Positions 43,661-55,885 of a stretch of DNA of 64,000 nt are shown one piece after another. Origin of the DNA: Cylicocyclus nassatus. Its lineage: Eukaryota > Nematoda > Chromadorea > Rhabditida > Strongylidae. The stretch spans positions 14,050,880-14,114,879 of the forward strand of contig CATQJL010000112.1 of NCBI GenBank assembly GCA_958299035.1, given 5' to 3'. Within the stretch, counting starts at the first letter, position 1, and each line of letters begins with the position of its first letter. The translations under genes were made by a program, and so were the position numbers. Below the pieces are notes generated by a model that worked only from the letters and a program-made list of their open reading frames with translations, was not told the DNA's origin and did no database searches.

Positions 43661-44399
43661 CCTGCTGGGTGTGGCTAATTGATGCGCTTGCAGTGATTAT
43701 GCGCGAGTCGTTTGTAGTTGATATACGAGCTTGCCCACCTGTGCGGCAGACGACGCTTTATTGGTAACATGTCAATAAAAACTTTCAAGAAACGGACAGT
43801 AAAGATGTGTTGTTACCTTACTCATCCAATCTAACGAGAAAAATTCTTCCAATCTTCGCATGTTAAATGACAAAGACTCGACGATGTGTTTATTCGCTTC
43901 TATTGGCACAGTGCAGAGATTTGATACAAGAGTGATGTGATGCCAGTTTACTCAAATCTATAAGCATTGTTGCCCCTCCAAAGAATGGCAGTTGATTTGG
44001 TCATGACATCACCCTAAGCAGGTCTGTTATTCTCCACACATAGCACTCATAAGATTTGGCTCTACATAATAAACACGATATTTTTTGTGGACGTGCCGTG
44101 AAGGTATAGCGCTGTACATATTACGTAAAGAGCGTTGGTAGGTAACTTTCGCTACAGCTGTGTTCAACCATCATCCTTGGCAGGAAATTATCTGCATGCT
44201 CTTTTCACCGAGAGAAGGACTGGCGAATTTCGGATCCACGGACAAATCACCTGCCTCAGATCTACAGCAGCATCTTACAAGGGAAGGATACTTAATCGCA
44301 CTGACGATTGGGTAAGCGTATACTGTTCCCAGACGGTGATCTCTAAACCGCAATCCATATCTGCTATGACGTCATTCTGGAGGAGTTATAAAAGATTTT

Positions 44400-44460
44400 T
44401 GGTGCAGTGGATAGTGGCTTGGACTGCAGAGCTGGACGTCTTGGGTTCGATTCCTCTGGG
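44400..44460 (+). repeat. tRNA-like A-box/B-box pair in the left terminal repeat
   Basis: GGTGCAGTGGATAG (A-box-like, 44401-44414) and GGGTTCGATTCC (B-box, 44443-44454) have tRNA spacing. A full cloverleaf does not form. It looks like a tRNA- or SINE-derived sequence captured in the transposon end. Confidence 0.6.
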
Positions 44461-44904
44461 AGGCCACTCGTTTTGCATTTTTGTAAATCTTAGCAGGCAG
44501 ATTGCAAAACCTGTCTACATTTTAAAAAAGTTGATTTTTACAATTTGAAGCAACATACTTGCATTTATTGGCACTGAAACACCGTCTGACCTAAAAAAAA
44601 CACTCGTTTTTAGCCTTTTTCATCAAAAACTTTACTCAATTTTACATTGAAAGGGCTTCATGAACACATATGATATGAAAGCACAAAATGTGCAAAACAA
44701 AAAACACATTCACAGTGTGCACAACGAATAAAAAGAATGCCTTCGCAGCCGTCTACACTATATGCTCCCATCAAATCTTGAGCGAAGTAAAACTGCGATG
44801 GGGTTTCGAAGGGACCGGAGTGTTCATCAGAATATCCGGCAGCGAACCAGGAATACTAAAAAAAAATTAGAAAACCTAGGAGCACTAAATTGGGCGTATA
44901 TGAG

Positions 44905-46320
44905 TTATAACAACTTTATTATTGAGTTCCTACTGTGCAAGCAAAAATCTAGATTGTGAGCAATGACGTGGGAGCTGAATCTTTTGTACATTGATTTGAA
45001 TTGTAGGAAGAAAAATATATCTAATGGTTGTATTTTACCTGTGGTTCCAGGGGGGATATTCTTGATTTTTATCTGTTGACCATCCGGCACAGCAGCTTCA
45101 ATAGTGGAGTGGTCCCTAAAGGATGTCCATGAATCCACTAACAACAACACGCTCGCAGAGGTGTTCGCAGAAAAGAGGCATGTTTTGACCCAATCTATGA
45201 GCAGTTCTTTGTTAATGATATGGGTAGAGTTGGCTCGAAGCTCTAAACTGTCAGCCTGGAAGTAGCCTCTTGTGGGAAAGCATCCGTTTCTTCCCTGTCG
45301 AAAAAAAAAAAGTTGGTCAGCTGTATAGAGCGTTGCTGCTTATGTACCTGCATTACAACAAAAGTTTCTTTCCCAGGTGCCCATCCGCATAGATGATGGG
45401 CACATGACTGTGAAGGAATGGCTGGTGGCTGGGGCTGATTGCACCACCCGCAGGACACTTCTCGAGCCTTTTAATGCCAGCGACCGACCCCCGTGCATTT
45501 CCTCCAAAAATGCCCTCTGGTCGGCATTGCAGATGGCACTAAAATGCCAATGCTCCATTTCTATAGTAAAATTCTAAAATTCATCATATTTTGACCAAAT
45601 AAAATTTTTTTTACCTGATTTCATTTCCGCAACAAAAGCGCGCGCTGCATCAGCTAGCCGACCGCTGTCCAGGAAGTTTTTCCTAGAGGTGAAAGAAGTG
45701 ATATGTCGCGAGACTATACCACTCCTTTTTTAAAAATCCTGGATCCAGCGGTAGCTAGCTTTAAATCCGTCGATATTAAATTCCTCAAAATTCATTTTCA
45801 ATGCTAGACGACGGATGTCGTTGTCATGCAGCGCTGCACCCATTTCGAATTTCAAATAAACTTCACTGCGCCTTCTGGGCAAGTCTCCGCAACCGTACCC
45901 TCCTGTCCGCTCGAATGCGCCCTAGGCAGGGATAGTAAGTCTTCGTTTTCCTTTTATCAACTTACGTTGTTCTTTTGAATCTTTTAATTTTCGTAGATGG
46001 TAGCGTGTCGAAATGAAGCGAAACCTGTTATTCATCACCTTAAGTGTGCGGCTACCCTTTGCTGTTGAGCGATAGAATGAAATCGCTCTCTCCACCTGGA
46101 TAGCATTGGCGATGAGTACAAAGGCTAAAACAAGGAAAAAACCACGTACCATATCCTCTGGAACTGTCGTGTTTCCAAATGTAATCGACCCTTCCGTTCT
46201 GCTTGAACGACCCTTCTCTTCTTCGCCCGACCATGTGGAGTCGAGTTCATTTTTAGCGGTGACAATCTCTTCGTCGCTCTCAACCTCCAGATTTCCGTAG
46301 GAGGTCTGGCGTAGAATAGA
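44905..46320 (-). pseudogene. Tc4/Tc5-like transposase (DDE_1 type), lightly damaged
   Basis: Reading from high to low coordinates: an acidic N-terminus (TSYGNLEVESDEEIVTAKNE) ends at EDM; a 54-nt intron; VERAISFYRSTAKGSRTLK and RFRFISTRYHLRKLK; then a helix-turn-helix part (IRRLALKMNFEEFNIDGFK, ASYRWIQDF) and GIVSRHITSFTSRKNF. The catalytic domain follows with NADQRAFLEEMHGGRSLAL (first Asp), SHSFTVM, LLLVDSWTSF (second Asp) and PPGTTGKIQPLDIFFF (third Asp). All three catalytic positions are present. Damage: a TAA between WIQDF and KRSGIV, and a one-base frame break near 45.42 kb within the ADGHLGKK region. Introns are suggested by GTAAAAAAAA after EMKS and GTACAT after FVVMQ. The copy is probably non-autonomous now, but young. 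Confidence 0.8.
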
Positions 46321-46714
46321 AGAAAAACTGTCGATTATGCGTCATTCCTTCCTTGAGGGCGATCGTGTAAGGTCGCACGAGCCAAACTCTTCGAAAGTAA
46401 GAAATGACCAGTTGTGGATAGAACATTGCAGTTGATTAACATACTGTGCATCAAAAAATCGATAAAGACGCATTTTTGACAGATTAGCTGCTCCTCTCTA
46501 TGTTAAGCGCGAATTCGGAATTTCTCAATGTAAAATTGAGTAAAGTTTTTAATGAAAAAGGCTAAAAACGAGTGTTTTTTTTAGGTTAGACGGTGTTTCA
46601 GTGCCAATAAATGCAAATACATTACTGCAAATTGTAAAAATCATCTTTTTTTTATGTAGACAGGTTTTGCAATCTGCCTGCTATGATTTACAAAAATGCA
46701 AAACGAATGGCCTT

Positions 46715-46785
46715 CCAGAGGAATCGAACCCACGACGTCCAGCTCTGCCGTCCAAGCCACTATCCACTGCACCAAAAATCCTCTA
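46715..46785 (-). repeat. tRNA-like A-box/B-box pair in the right terminal repeat
   Basis: Mirror copy of the left-arm feature: B-box GGGTTCGATTCC at 46720-46731 and A-box-like GGTGCAGTGGATAG at 46770-46783, read on the minus strand. Both copies therefore point inward. Confidence 0.6.
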
Positions 46786-46919
46786 TAAGTCCTCCAGAAT
46801 GACGTCATAGCAGATATGGATTGCGGTTTAGAGATCACCGTCTGGGGACGGTATACGCGGTATACACCGCTTACCCAATCGTCAGTGCGATTAAGTATCC
46901 TTCCCTTGTTAGAATCCAA

Positions 46920-47635
46920 ATTGGTACTAATGCTTTGATGGGCGCGCTATTCTAAGTACTTGAGTTGAGTTTCGCGTTGATAGGAGGTTTTCATTTGTGC
47001 ATTACGTACGACTTTTCATAAGGGCGCAACTCAGTACTTTCAATTTATATAAGGAGCTTCCAAGGCATCATTTGATAAAGCAGCTTCCCGCGTATCTTAG
47101 CAAAAGAAAAGCAGACAGTCCCTGATGTGAAGGCGAAAACGGCCATCAAAGTTTGGAAAAATCCATATTTATCTAAAATCTACTTACCGTAGGCTACAAT
47201 AAGAAATTATCTAGCGAGTTAGATGTGATTTTTGCAATAAGCAGAACGCATAGCCTTTATGGGCAAATATTCCAAACCGGGCCACTTGATTTTTCGCGTT
47301 TCTCGCTCTTGACCTCGCTGCAGATTTTGACTAAAATCTGTTGCGGATGGACTGCAAACACCGTAGTTGTTGCTACCTGTACCCGTTGCTTACGAAAATG
47401 CTGGTTATTTCGCACCAGAGAACCTTCCAGCAAAGTATAGTGAGAGAGCAGTAGCTAAACCACGCAAAAATCGCCATTTTCGCCTGCACTTTTCGCTCAT
47501 CTGCTAGAAGACGTGCTCATATGTTTCCATATTTTAAAAACTCTGTAAACAGCATATCTGACAAGCTCAATACATGCCCTTATCTACACTGTTCGCAAAA
47601 TTCAAAGCCACAACTTCACCTTCTCGAAATTCTGT
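46920..47635. other. No supported gene
   Basis: A plus-strand open frame at 47225-47440 contains a few Cys but lacks splice context. TTTATATAAGG near 47.04 kb is a TATA-like sequence without an associated gene. Confidence 0.4.
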
Positions 47636-47639
47636 TTAA

Positions 47640-48440
47640 ATTTTGAAGTTCGTGTATTTTAACGGATTCCTGCCGCAAGTGCTAGTATATACTGTCCCCA
47701 ACTATGGTCCGCCGCCTCAACGTGGCATTGGGGTGCCTCTTTTTTGGCGAAGTGCAACGTACAGCCGAGTGCACACCCTGGTAAGGCATTCCAAGCTACG
47801 AAGGGTACATCCGCCTGATAAAAAGGTTTTTGAAGATGAATCTTATGCATTTGAGGTTTCGCACTTGCACACTTGCAGTGTGTACAGGAGAAGTAAAGAT
47901 TCATAGGATGCGTAAAATTTGAGGGTAAATTCAGCTAACAAGAGATTTGCAGTAGAAGTGTCCGCTCTTTAATCAATGGAAAATCATACTAGCTGTCAAA
48001 ATACATGAGTCGAAACCATTGAGCTAATTTTGAACACGATTTAGACCTCAATATTTTTGCAAACATTAGTTTCTCTTATGAAGCCACATTCGCTTTCATT
48101 ATGTCTAATTCGAATGCATAAATCTCATCATTACTGTGAAGCTTTTTATGAGTGTTTTTTGAATCGATCAAATCAAATGGACTCCACTTCACTCTAATCT
48201 TGGGAAACAAAGAAATTTCGACGTTCATACCGTAACGCTAACAACGACAGTTATGAGATACATACTGTTGGTAGTAGGTCGCTACATATTATTCCACTAT
48301 CTTCGTCTTCTCCGTCTTTTTAACTGTAATTCAGTTAATTTTCTTATTTGATGTATGGGAAAGGAATAAAGGGCTATCCATTGGAGTCATTTTCGCTTTC
48401 ATAAACAATAGTTGTAATAGAAAGAGTTACTAAAGACATT
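47640..48440 (-). repeat. R1 gene-like repeat, copy 4
   Basis: Body (to 48440) plus the Cys-containing frame (47659-47904, minus: SCTHCKCASAKPQMHK and VAWNALPGCALGCTLHF), which parallels SCKHGKCKTSYAQ and its Tyr/Trp-rich continuation in copy 1. Tail missing. Confidence 0.6.
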
Positions 48441-48544
48441 TCAACCTCCGATTCTTAAATTTTTCAAATTCTCTAAATTCTTTTCTTATGACCTTCTGGG
48501 AGCATCAGTAACAATATTAGTTTTTAGAATTATCGATTATTATT

Positions 48545-51500
48545 TTGGTTGAATTCAGTGTGCTGATAACAGTATTACCATTGAACTGTCGCTGATGACA
48601 CATAGACAATACTACAGGAGTATGGTAGAGAGCCACTCTGATCAAATTTGTTCTAAGATCTGCTCAAGATCACAATGCCGCCCACAGAATGTCAAAATTT
48701 CCATGAACTTCGAGGAATTCCGGGATTTCCGCCAGAGTGCGCGATAATCCGGGAAGTTCGCGACATTTCAGGATCCGCGAAACCATGCGAATCACGCAGA
48801 GTACGCAACGCCATAACTTCCTTCGGAATGAATATATTCCGAATCCAGAAGCAGCATTGTGTTCAGACCGTCGAGGCAAATATTTTGATATACAGTATGC
48901 TCTAGATATTCCATTTCCAGTTTTTTCGAATTTTTCTGTGGAGGTCCTTTCGCAAGAATGTAACGCAGCGTCTGTGTAACATAAAAGATTTCAGTAAGCA
49001 CTGTTCGATAGTACTGTCCTTGTAGGTTATCGTGTGTTCAAGAGTAGCTGCAGACTGTCTTCCAAAAGAGATAGAAGCGTTGGTGAATTTTGGAAAAATC
49101 ACGCGTTTCTAAATTCTACTCGCCGTAACTTCCTTCGGAATGAACGTATTCTGAATTCGAAGAAAGCCTTGTGCTCAGTTCATCAAGGCGGTCTTTCGAT
49201 ATACAGCGTATCCTTGATATTCCGATTTCAATATTCTTAAATCTTTCTGTAGACGTCTTTTCGCGAAGGTGTAAAGCAGCGCGCATTGCCCCTAGTAGAC
49301 TCCAGCAAAGACATTTTGATAGTACTTTTTCTGTAGATTACGAAGCGCTGAAAAGTAGTCACAGGCATCTTTCCAATGGAGGTAGAAAGGCTGGTAAATC
49401 GTAAAAAAATCTTGTTGTCCCAAATTCTACTCGTCGCAACCCTAGAATACGAGGCTATCTTGCTAAGCAGATGTGAGTTTTGTAATCATCAGGTCGGATA
49501 ACCCTTATGAAAAAGTTTTCCGAGATGGTCGGGTGATTTCATTTTTTCTTGTCTGACGCTCTGAAGCTGGCCGGTGGATTTTGGTCAAAATGTTGATGAT
49601 CTTCAATTGTAAAGAAACGCCGCTCATAGAGGTTTTCGAACACGCTGCTTATGAAAATCGTGTTCTCTTTCAAGTATAGGGTCTTTTTGCAGAGATATGG
49701 CGAGATGACTGCAACGGTCACGAAAGCTCGTAACTTCGCCTCCACCTCTCACGTACCCGTCAAAAAACCTGCCTGCCTGCTTTTCTAGTCAAAGTTGCTA
49801 GGAGATGTGCTATCGAATGGCGCGTGACTCAGGCTCCATTCTATAAAATTCGCCGAGTTACGAGCCTACGAAAACACGTTCTCATGAATTTTACCCAAAT
49901 GTGAAGATCACAAATTTCGTCGAAATTCCACCGTGAGTGCTTGTACAACACGCTGATCAAATCTTTTCACATTCTTAATGGATCTTATTGTGTTAGATTT
50001 GGTGGTTTGAGCTCTAACCACAAAACAGCTTTGATATTCAATTGCTGAAGCACACGCAAGCACCATATTCAATACAGTGGAGTCATTGAGCGAAGCGAAC
50101 ATAATATCCGCAATGCGAGTGTCGTACAAGCACTCACGGTGGAATTTCGACGAAATTTGTGATCTTTAGATTTAAGGCAAAATTCATGTGAACGTGTTTT
50201 CGTAGGCTCGTAACTCGGCGAATTCTATAGAATGGAGCCTGAGTCACGCGCCATTCGATAGCACATCTCCTAGCAATTTTGACTAGAAAAGCAAGCAGGC
50301 AGGTTTTTTGACAGGTACGTGAGAGGTGGAGGCGAAGTTACGAGCTTTCGTGAATCCGTTGCAGTCATCTCGCCATATCTCTGCAAAAAGACCCTATACT
50401 TGACAGAGAACACGATTTTCATAAGCAGCGTGTTCGAAAACCTCTATGAGCGGCGTTTCTTTATAATTGAAGATCATCAACATTTTGATCAAAATCCACC
50501 GGCCACTTCAGAGCGTCAGACAAGAAAAAATGAAATCACCCGAACATCTCGGAAAACTTTTTCATAAGGGTTATCCGACCTGATGATTACAAAACTCACA
50601 TCTGCTTAGCAAGATAGCCTCGTATTCTAGGGTTGCGACGAGTAGAATTTGGGACGACAAGATTTTTTTACGATTTACCAGCCTTTCTACCTCCATTGGA
50701 AAGATGCCTGTGACTACTTTTCAGCGCTTCGTAATCTACAGAAAAAGTACTATCAAAATGTCTTTGCTGGAGTCTACTAGGGGCAATGCGCGCTGCTTTA
50801 CACCTTCGCGAAAAGACGTCTACAGAAAGATTTAAGAATATTGAAATCGGAATATCAAGGATACGCTCTTTATCGAAAGACATGCCTTGATGAACTGAGC
50901 ACAAAGCTTTCTTCTGATTCGGATTACGTTCATTCCGAAGGAAGTTACGGCGAGAAGAATTTAGAAACGCGTGATTTTTCCAAAATTCACCAACGCTTCT
51001 ATCTCTTTTGGAAGACAGTCTGCAGCTACTCTTGAACACACGACAACCTTGAAGAACAGTACTATCGAATAGTGCTTAATGAAATCTTTTTATGTTGCAG
51101 AGACGCTGTGTTACATGCTTGCGAAAGGACCTCCACAGAAAAATTCGAGGGAGTGGAAACGGAATATCGAGGGCATGCTGTACATCAGAAGATTTGCCTT
51201 GACGATCTGAACAAAATGCTATCTCCGGATTCAGATTATATTCATTTTGAAGGAAGTTATGATGCTGCGTAGTTGGTAACTCCCATTATTGCGCAAAATT
51301 CCCGTTGTTTCACGAAATTCCTTTAAATGATGCGGGATTCCGGGAAAGTCGCGGACTTTGGCGGAAATCACGGAATTCCGCGAAGTTCACGGAATTTTTG
51401 CACATTCTGTGAGCCGTTGTGATCTCGAGCAGATTTTAGAGCAAATTCAATTAGACTGGCTTTCTACCATACTCCTACAGTATACTTTCTATGTGTCATC

Positions 51501-51555
51501 AGTGACAAATCACAGGCAATACTGTTAACAGTACACTGAACAATCCAACCAAACA
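48545..51555. mobile_element. FB1 giant foldback, copy b (about 3.0 kb, both arms)
   Basis: Arms of about 1.5 kb meet near 50.04 kb. Matching positions run from the outer ends (GTATGGTAGAGAGCC; AGATCTGCTCAAGATCAC; GCCCACAGAATG) to the centre (CACGGTGGAATTTCGACGAA). The two arms differ by roughly 10-15% outside and much less near the centre. Mirrored open frames (for example 49171-49404 and 50668-51039) show that frames here are not genes. No transposase. No target duplication found. Confidence 0.8.
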
Positions 51556-51639
51556 AAAATCTGCAAAATTGAGCAACTTACTGTTTAGCGTATACCTATC
51601 ATAACCTTCTGAATTGTGGCACTCCTATACACTAGATGC

Positions 51640-51855
51640 TCGGCGTCTCGCCGAGCTGAATCGAACGGTGTCCTCGGATTCAGAATTCGCCCATTTTGAA
51701 GCGAGATATGGCGATGCGACGCGGATTCCGACGAACTCTAGTGATGTGCGGCGCACTCCGCTGCTCTCCGGCAGACTCTACTGGAGTGTGGCGCACTCTG
51801 TTGCACTCCGGCGCATCGCGGCGCACTTTTTTGACGAACTAAGAGCGGTATTGTA
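51640..51855. mobile_element. ACC-family element, right half
   Basis: Ends in GAGCGGTATTGTA. The core is a run of GCGCACTCCG / CGGAGTGCGC-type units, and GAAGCGAGATATGGCGATGC lies inside. The left end is absent; it begins next to the FB1 copy b end. Confidence 0.6.
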
Positions 51856-51859
51856 ATCA

Positions 51860-53000
51860 TAGTTGTTCGCTAAATCATGAGACCGCCTGATTTTCTTTAG
51901 CATGTGACCGCTGCAATCTTGGCTATCGACGGCATATTTTCCCATTTCCACCCGTTCAATGGAGGCTGTACTTTGAAGCACTAAGGAATCAAACTAGTGA
52001 GCTTCAAGGGAGCGCCACTATTAAGTGGGCTTTCGTTTGCGCCTTTCCGTTCAGAATTTCCATGTTTTTGTAGGTTGATTTCTCAAACAATTAAAGTTTT
52101 CAAAAGAAATGTGCAAGGAGATTAAAAAGACAGTTTCCATTTATGTTCTTTCCTGTATTTACATTGAAATCTGCCAACCTTCATTCTCTAGTTCGTCTCA
52201 ATTAAAAAAATTGCCCTTGATGCGCATTTTGGATTCGTTGCTGATGTTGAGAAATAGCTTTCGATGATTGATGCTGATGGTCTTTTGACGTACATATATC
52301 TAACTAGCGCTTTCAATGAGCTTGCGTCTAGTTGAAACCTTGGTGGTCCATACAAACGAGATGGATGTTGTATTTGAATTTTCGCAAATAATTCGATCAT
52401 TTAAAGTTGTTATGCAAATTTCAAATTGATACCGAAACAGAGCACATCTAATTTTGACAAAGTGTTGTTGAGCATTTGCAATCGCTTGCTTGAGCAGTGT
52501 AAAGAACTTGTCGCATTTTTCATAGAATTCTTTTTACTTTTTATGATGATATATGATATAAATATATCGTTATTAAAGGGATGCCTTTGGTTCGGTCAAC
52601 ATAAGCTAAGACGTTTCGTTAACGTTTGTGCATGTTGTTTACACAGTATCCGAGTGATAGGTGAGAGACATCCACAGTGGGAATACCTCACATAATTGCA
52701 CATCATCATCCCATTTCAGCTAATTTTTCAATTACTTAAGAATTAGTCTGCTAAAACATGAAATGTGCGTGAAGGCTTTATTAAAATCTCACGATTTACC
52801 AGCATAGTTGGATGTGATCGTAAATTTTTTTCGTGTAGGCTTTGTTTTGAAAGAATCAGAGTTATTCGAAAACACAAATAATAAAATCTGTATTGGTTAT
52901 CAGCGCATTGTAAAGAGCATGAGTATTGATAAACATATTCTCGGAAATTTTGCACATTCTGAGAGTGGTATTGTACGAAGTGAACTCATCGATTTCATCG
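51860..53000. other. No supported gene
   Basis: Frames at 52426-52695 (plus) and 52188-52400 (minus) lack splice signals and recognisable motifs. Confidence 0.4.
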
Positions 53001-53005
53001 ATCTA

Positions 53006-53924
53006 TTAGGTTGGTGCAAAAGTAATGCGCGTTTTGCGAGTTCCCACTTTGACGTGCTATAACTTTCTAAAAAATTCGTATTTTTCAGTGCGGTCAAGTC
53101 CATCAGAGGCACCAAACTTCTCGTTATACAGCGCACACTAATTTGTGCTAACATCACAAAATGGTGGAAAAATATGGATTGATAAGCAAAAATAATTTTT
53201 TTCGGGAACCTCGTTTTCAACTAATCATAACTTCCTTCAAGACTTGTCGGTATAAATGAAAAGTTGACTGTCTTGTAGCCGCAAGCCAGTAGTATGAAAA
53301 AAAGTTGAAAGGAGCTCAAACAAAGAAGATTCGCGAAAATGAAAAAATATTATTCAAAACTGCTCGCTTTTTCCGACATTTTTTCGTAGCCCTCAAAATC
53401 CCAAAATATGGAGATTTTTGATTTTCTGTGTACTGAACAGCTTCCACATTTCTGCAAAAACTGTCAACAGGAGGCCCACTCTTACGCTTACAGAAATGAG
53501 CGAAACTTTGGCGATTGCCTTCTTCAAAAAAAATCTATGGGCCACAGAATGATCAAAACCATCACTCATGTTGAGGCTCCAAAATTTCAATCTAAATAAT
53601 TTCTGAGAAAACAGCAGAGTGTGCATAACATAGAAAAATTCCACTACATACAGCAGTTAAATTTTCAAGAGAATGCGTTTACTCTCGCTAAAATTCTGGC
53701 CAAAAAAGTAAGTGCAATGAAATTCTGATTTTGATTGCGGTTGTATGAAGCTCTATAAATTTTTAACGAATAAGGCTAGAAGCTTTTTCAACCACCGTTG
53801 AATAGAGCATGAAAGAAGCTTCTTGATAGTATGCTGGGTAAGTTTCATAGGAGAAACTTTGATGGAGAAAAGCTATCTTGAAACAAGGGCTAGAAAAACG
53901 CGCATTACTTTTGCACCAACCTAA
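53006..53924. mobile_element. Mariner-type MITE with TA target duplication
   Basis: Ends TTAGGTTGGTGCAAAAGTAA and its inverse complement lie between TA (53004-53005) and TA (53925-53926). These ends closely match the classic mariner terminal repeat. The interior is shared with 31529-32435 and has no transposase domain. Confidence 0.85.
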
Positions 53925-53929
53925 TAGAA

Positions 53930-54170
53930 CGATCTAGATTTGGGTGGGACACAAGAAAAAGAGCTGGATTTCTTTTGGTAATGAAATTGACTTCCCATTT
54001 TTTTCTCATCGTCTACCAACGACTCTGAGAAGGTATAATATTTTGAAGTTCTAGGACGCATTTGGAAAATCGAATTCTTGTGATCTCAAAGGCCGAGCTT
54101 GGGCGACATTGTAATCGAGTTTTCAAGCTACCCCTAAAAGTTAGCCGATAAGCGCTTACAACACTTGTTT
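53930..54170 (-). repeat. R2 repeat, copy 3; carries an empty site
   Basis: Inverted copy. At about 54.15 kb it reads AAAAGTTAGCCGATAAGCGC without the insertion seen in the related sequence at 57.3 kb. Confidence 0.6.
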
Positions 54171-54344
54171 TATGGGAGTGTAAAAAACTTCATTTGATGC
54201 TTTCTATATAAGATTATTACATAGTTAAATTTTATTACACTTGTCCTCAGAAGATTTTTCCTCATGTCCAAGATATGCGAAGGGTTGTAAATTTTTATAT
54301 ACATCGCATAAGGCAACGTCTACTACGCAACACGGCGCAACGTG

Positions 54345-55060
54345 AAAAAAACATTTTTTTACATTTTCAGATATCCGAATCAATTATTTTTGGCAGGTTT
54401 TCAACGCATTGTTGAAGAACTCAAACGTCCAAACTGCCTTAGTATTACTGCCAATACTCCCGGAAGTTCATAAAAGATAGGCGAGGGAAGACGAAGTGTA
54501 ATGAAACTCATGTAATGACCTACTACTGCATATCAGTATAAATCTCATAGCTGTCGCCGTTAGCGTTACGGTATAAACTTCAAAATTTACTCGTTTTGAT
54601 CAACCCAAAGTGCACTCATGAAAAGCCTTACTGTGATGTTTAAATTTAGTGTGTTGAATTGGGCTATTTAAAATTTGAAAAGAGCTCAATTACTCCGTAA
54701 TGCAAGCAGATGTGGCCTCATAAGCGGAACTGATGTTTTTGAAAGTGTAAAGTGAGCTCTAAATCGCGTTAAAAATAGCAAATGGTTTCGACCATGTGTT
54801 TCGACAGCTGACATGATTTTTCATTTGAAAGGTGCACTAAAGTCGGTGTGTCCGATAACGTCAATTAGTTTGTCCTTTCCCAAATCTTCGATCCAGACAA
54901 ATCAAAAATTGTTCACAAATTTACGCTGTATTCAGAGATGATGTGACACTCACAGATGGAACTCATATTTTGTGGCGGCCAAGGTACTAGAACCGTCAAT
55001 ACTTTTCATGGACAAAATATGCGATTACCAACTTAGATTATAGACCAAGTTGTTACATTG
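54345..55060 (+). repeat. R1 gene-like repeat, copy 5
   Basis: Body and tail joined near 54.84 kb (GTCCGATAACGTCAATTAG), as in copy 3. Marks include AACGCATTGTTGAAGAACTC and AACGTCCAAACTGCC. Confidence 0.6.
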
Positions 55061-55234
55061 TTCACTCCAAATTTCGCCATACTTTCAAAATTTTTGTAAT
55101 ATAGGGCTTCCATAGGCATTTGATTCTTACCAGGCTCTGCACAGCTGGCACCGAGTCAAGCTGGCTATCGTTTTTGAGCGGAAAGCAGAGGGATATCGTT
55201 TTTGCAGATTAGCATATTTGTTTACTAGCTGGCT

Positions 55235-55535
55235 TACCCGGCTCCGCCGTATGTTCCGAATAGAAAATTCCATTTCTTAACCGATCCGGACCAACTTGGC
55301 ACACATACACTTCGGGCCCCGGCGGGTGTCACAGTCCACTTTTCGTTATCGATCGATATCGATTTTATTGATTTTTTGCAAAACGAAAAGTGGCCTATGA
55401 CACCCGCCGGGGCCCGATGTGTATGTGTGCCAAGTTTGGTCCGGATCGGTTCAGAAATGGAATTTTCTATTCGGAACATACGTTAGACAGACATACAGAC
55501 AGACATACAGACAGACAAAGAGACATTCAGCTTTA
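55235..55535. repeat. R3 repeat, head-to-head pair
   Basis: Two R3 halves face each other around CGATCGATATCGATTTTATT. CACCCGCCGGGGCCCGA and TTCTATTCGGAACATACG appear in both orientations. A GACAGACATACA tandem tail follows. Confidence 0.75.
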
Positions 55536-55548
55536 TATATAAGATAAT

Positions 55549-55885
55549 GGAAAAAGAAGACCACTTGAGCTTTAATTATTTTAAGCTAGGTCGCCAAAAG
55601 TCTGGTCGCAGAAAAATCTGAAGTTGGCAGTATATAAGTGCTACAACCTATTCTTTGCACGTGAGAGTAACTTTCGAGTTTACAATGGAAAACGCCAAAA
55701 TTGATTAATTTGTCACTTTTCTCGAAAATGATAATTTTTCAAAACGTCCAAACAGCACCATTTTTTCTGAAATGCAAAGAGATGTCATAAAACTTATATA
55801 TTGATAATTTCAGATTTTTTGCTGCGTTCCAGACTTTTGGCGACCTAACTTAAAATGGTCAAAGCTCAAGTGGTCTTCTTTTTCC
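55549..55885. mobile_element. 337-bp MITE with GGAAAAAGAAGACC ends
   Basis: Inverted ends of about 55 bp: GGAAAAAGAAGACCACTTGA, then AGGTCGCCAAAAGTCTGG, mirrored at the right end. The flanks TAAT and ATTTTTA do not show an obvious duplication. Confidence 0.8.

Larger units (their letters stand above)
44278..46908. mobile_element. Tc4/Tc5-like DNA transposon, nearly complete (2.63 kb)
   Basis: Terminal inverted repeats of about 375-385 bp start CAAGGGAAGGATACTTAATC. TTA is duplicated at 44275-44277 and 46909-46911. A 3-bp TNA duplication is what the nematode Tc4/Tc5 group makes. The interior codes for a minus-strand transposase. The arms differ slightly; for example the right arm has an extra GGTATACGCGGTATACACC tract. 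Confidence 0.85.

Noticed and set aside
44400..44460. A functional tRNA gene in the transposon end
   Set aside because: The box motifs are good but no cloverleaf forms, and an inverse duplicate exists in the other arm.
52426..52695. Possible membrane protein gene
   Set aside because: Hydrophobic but low complexity; no splice signal, no start context and no conserved motif.
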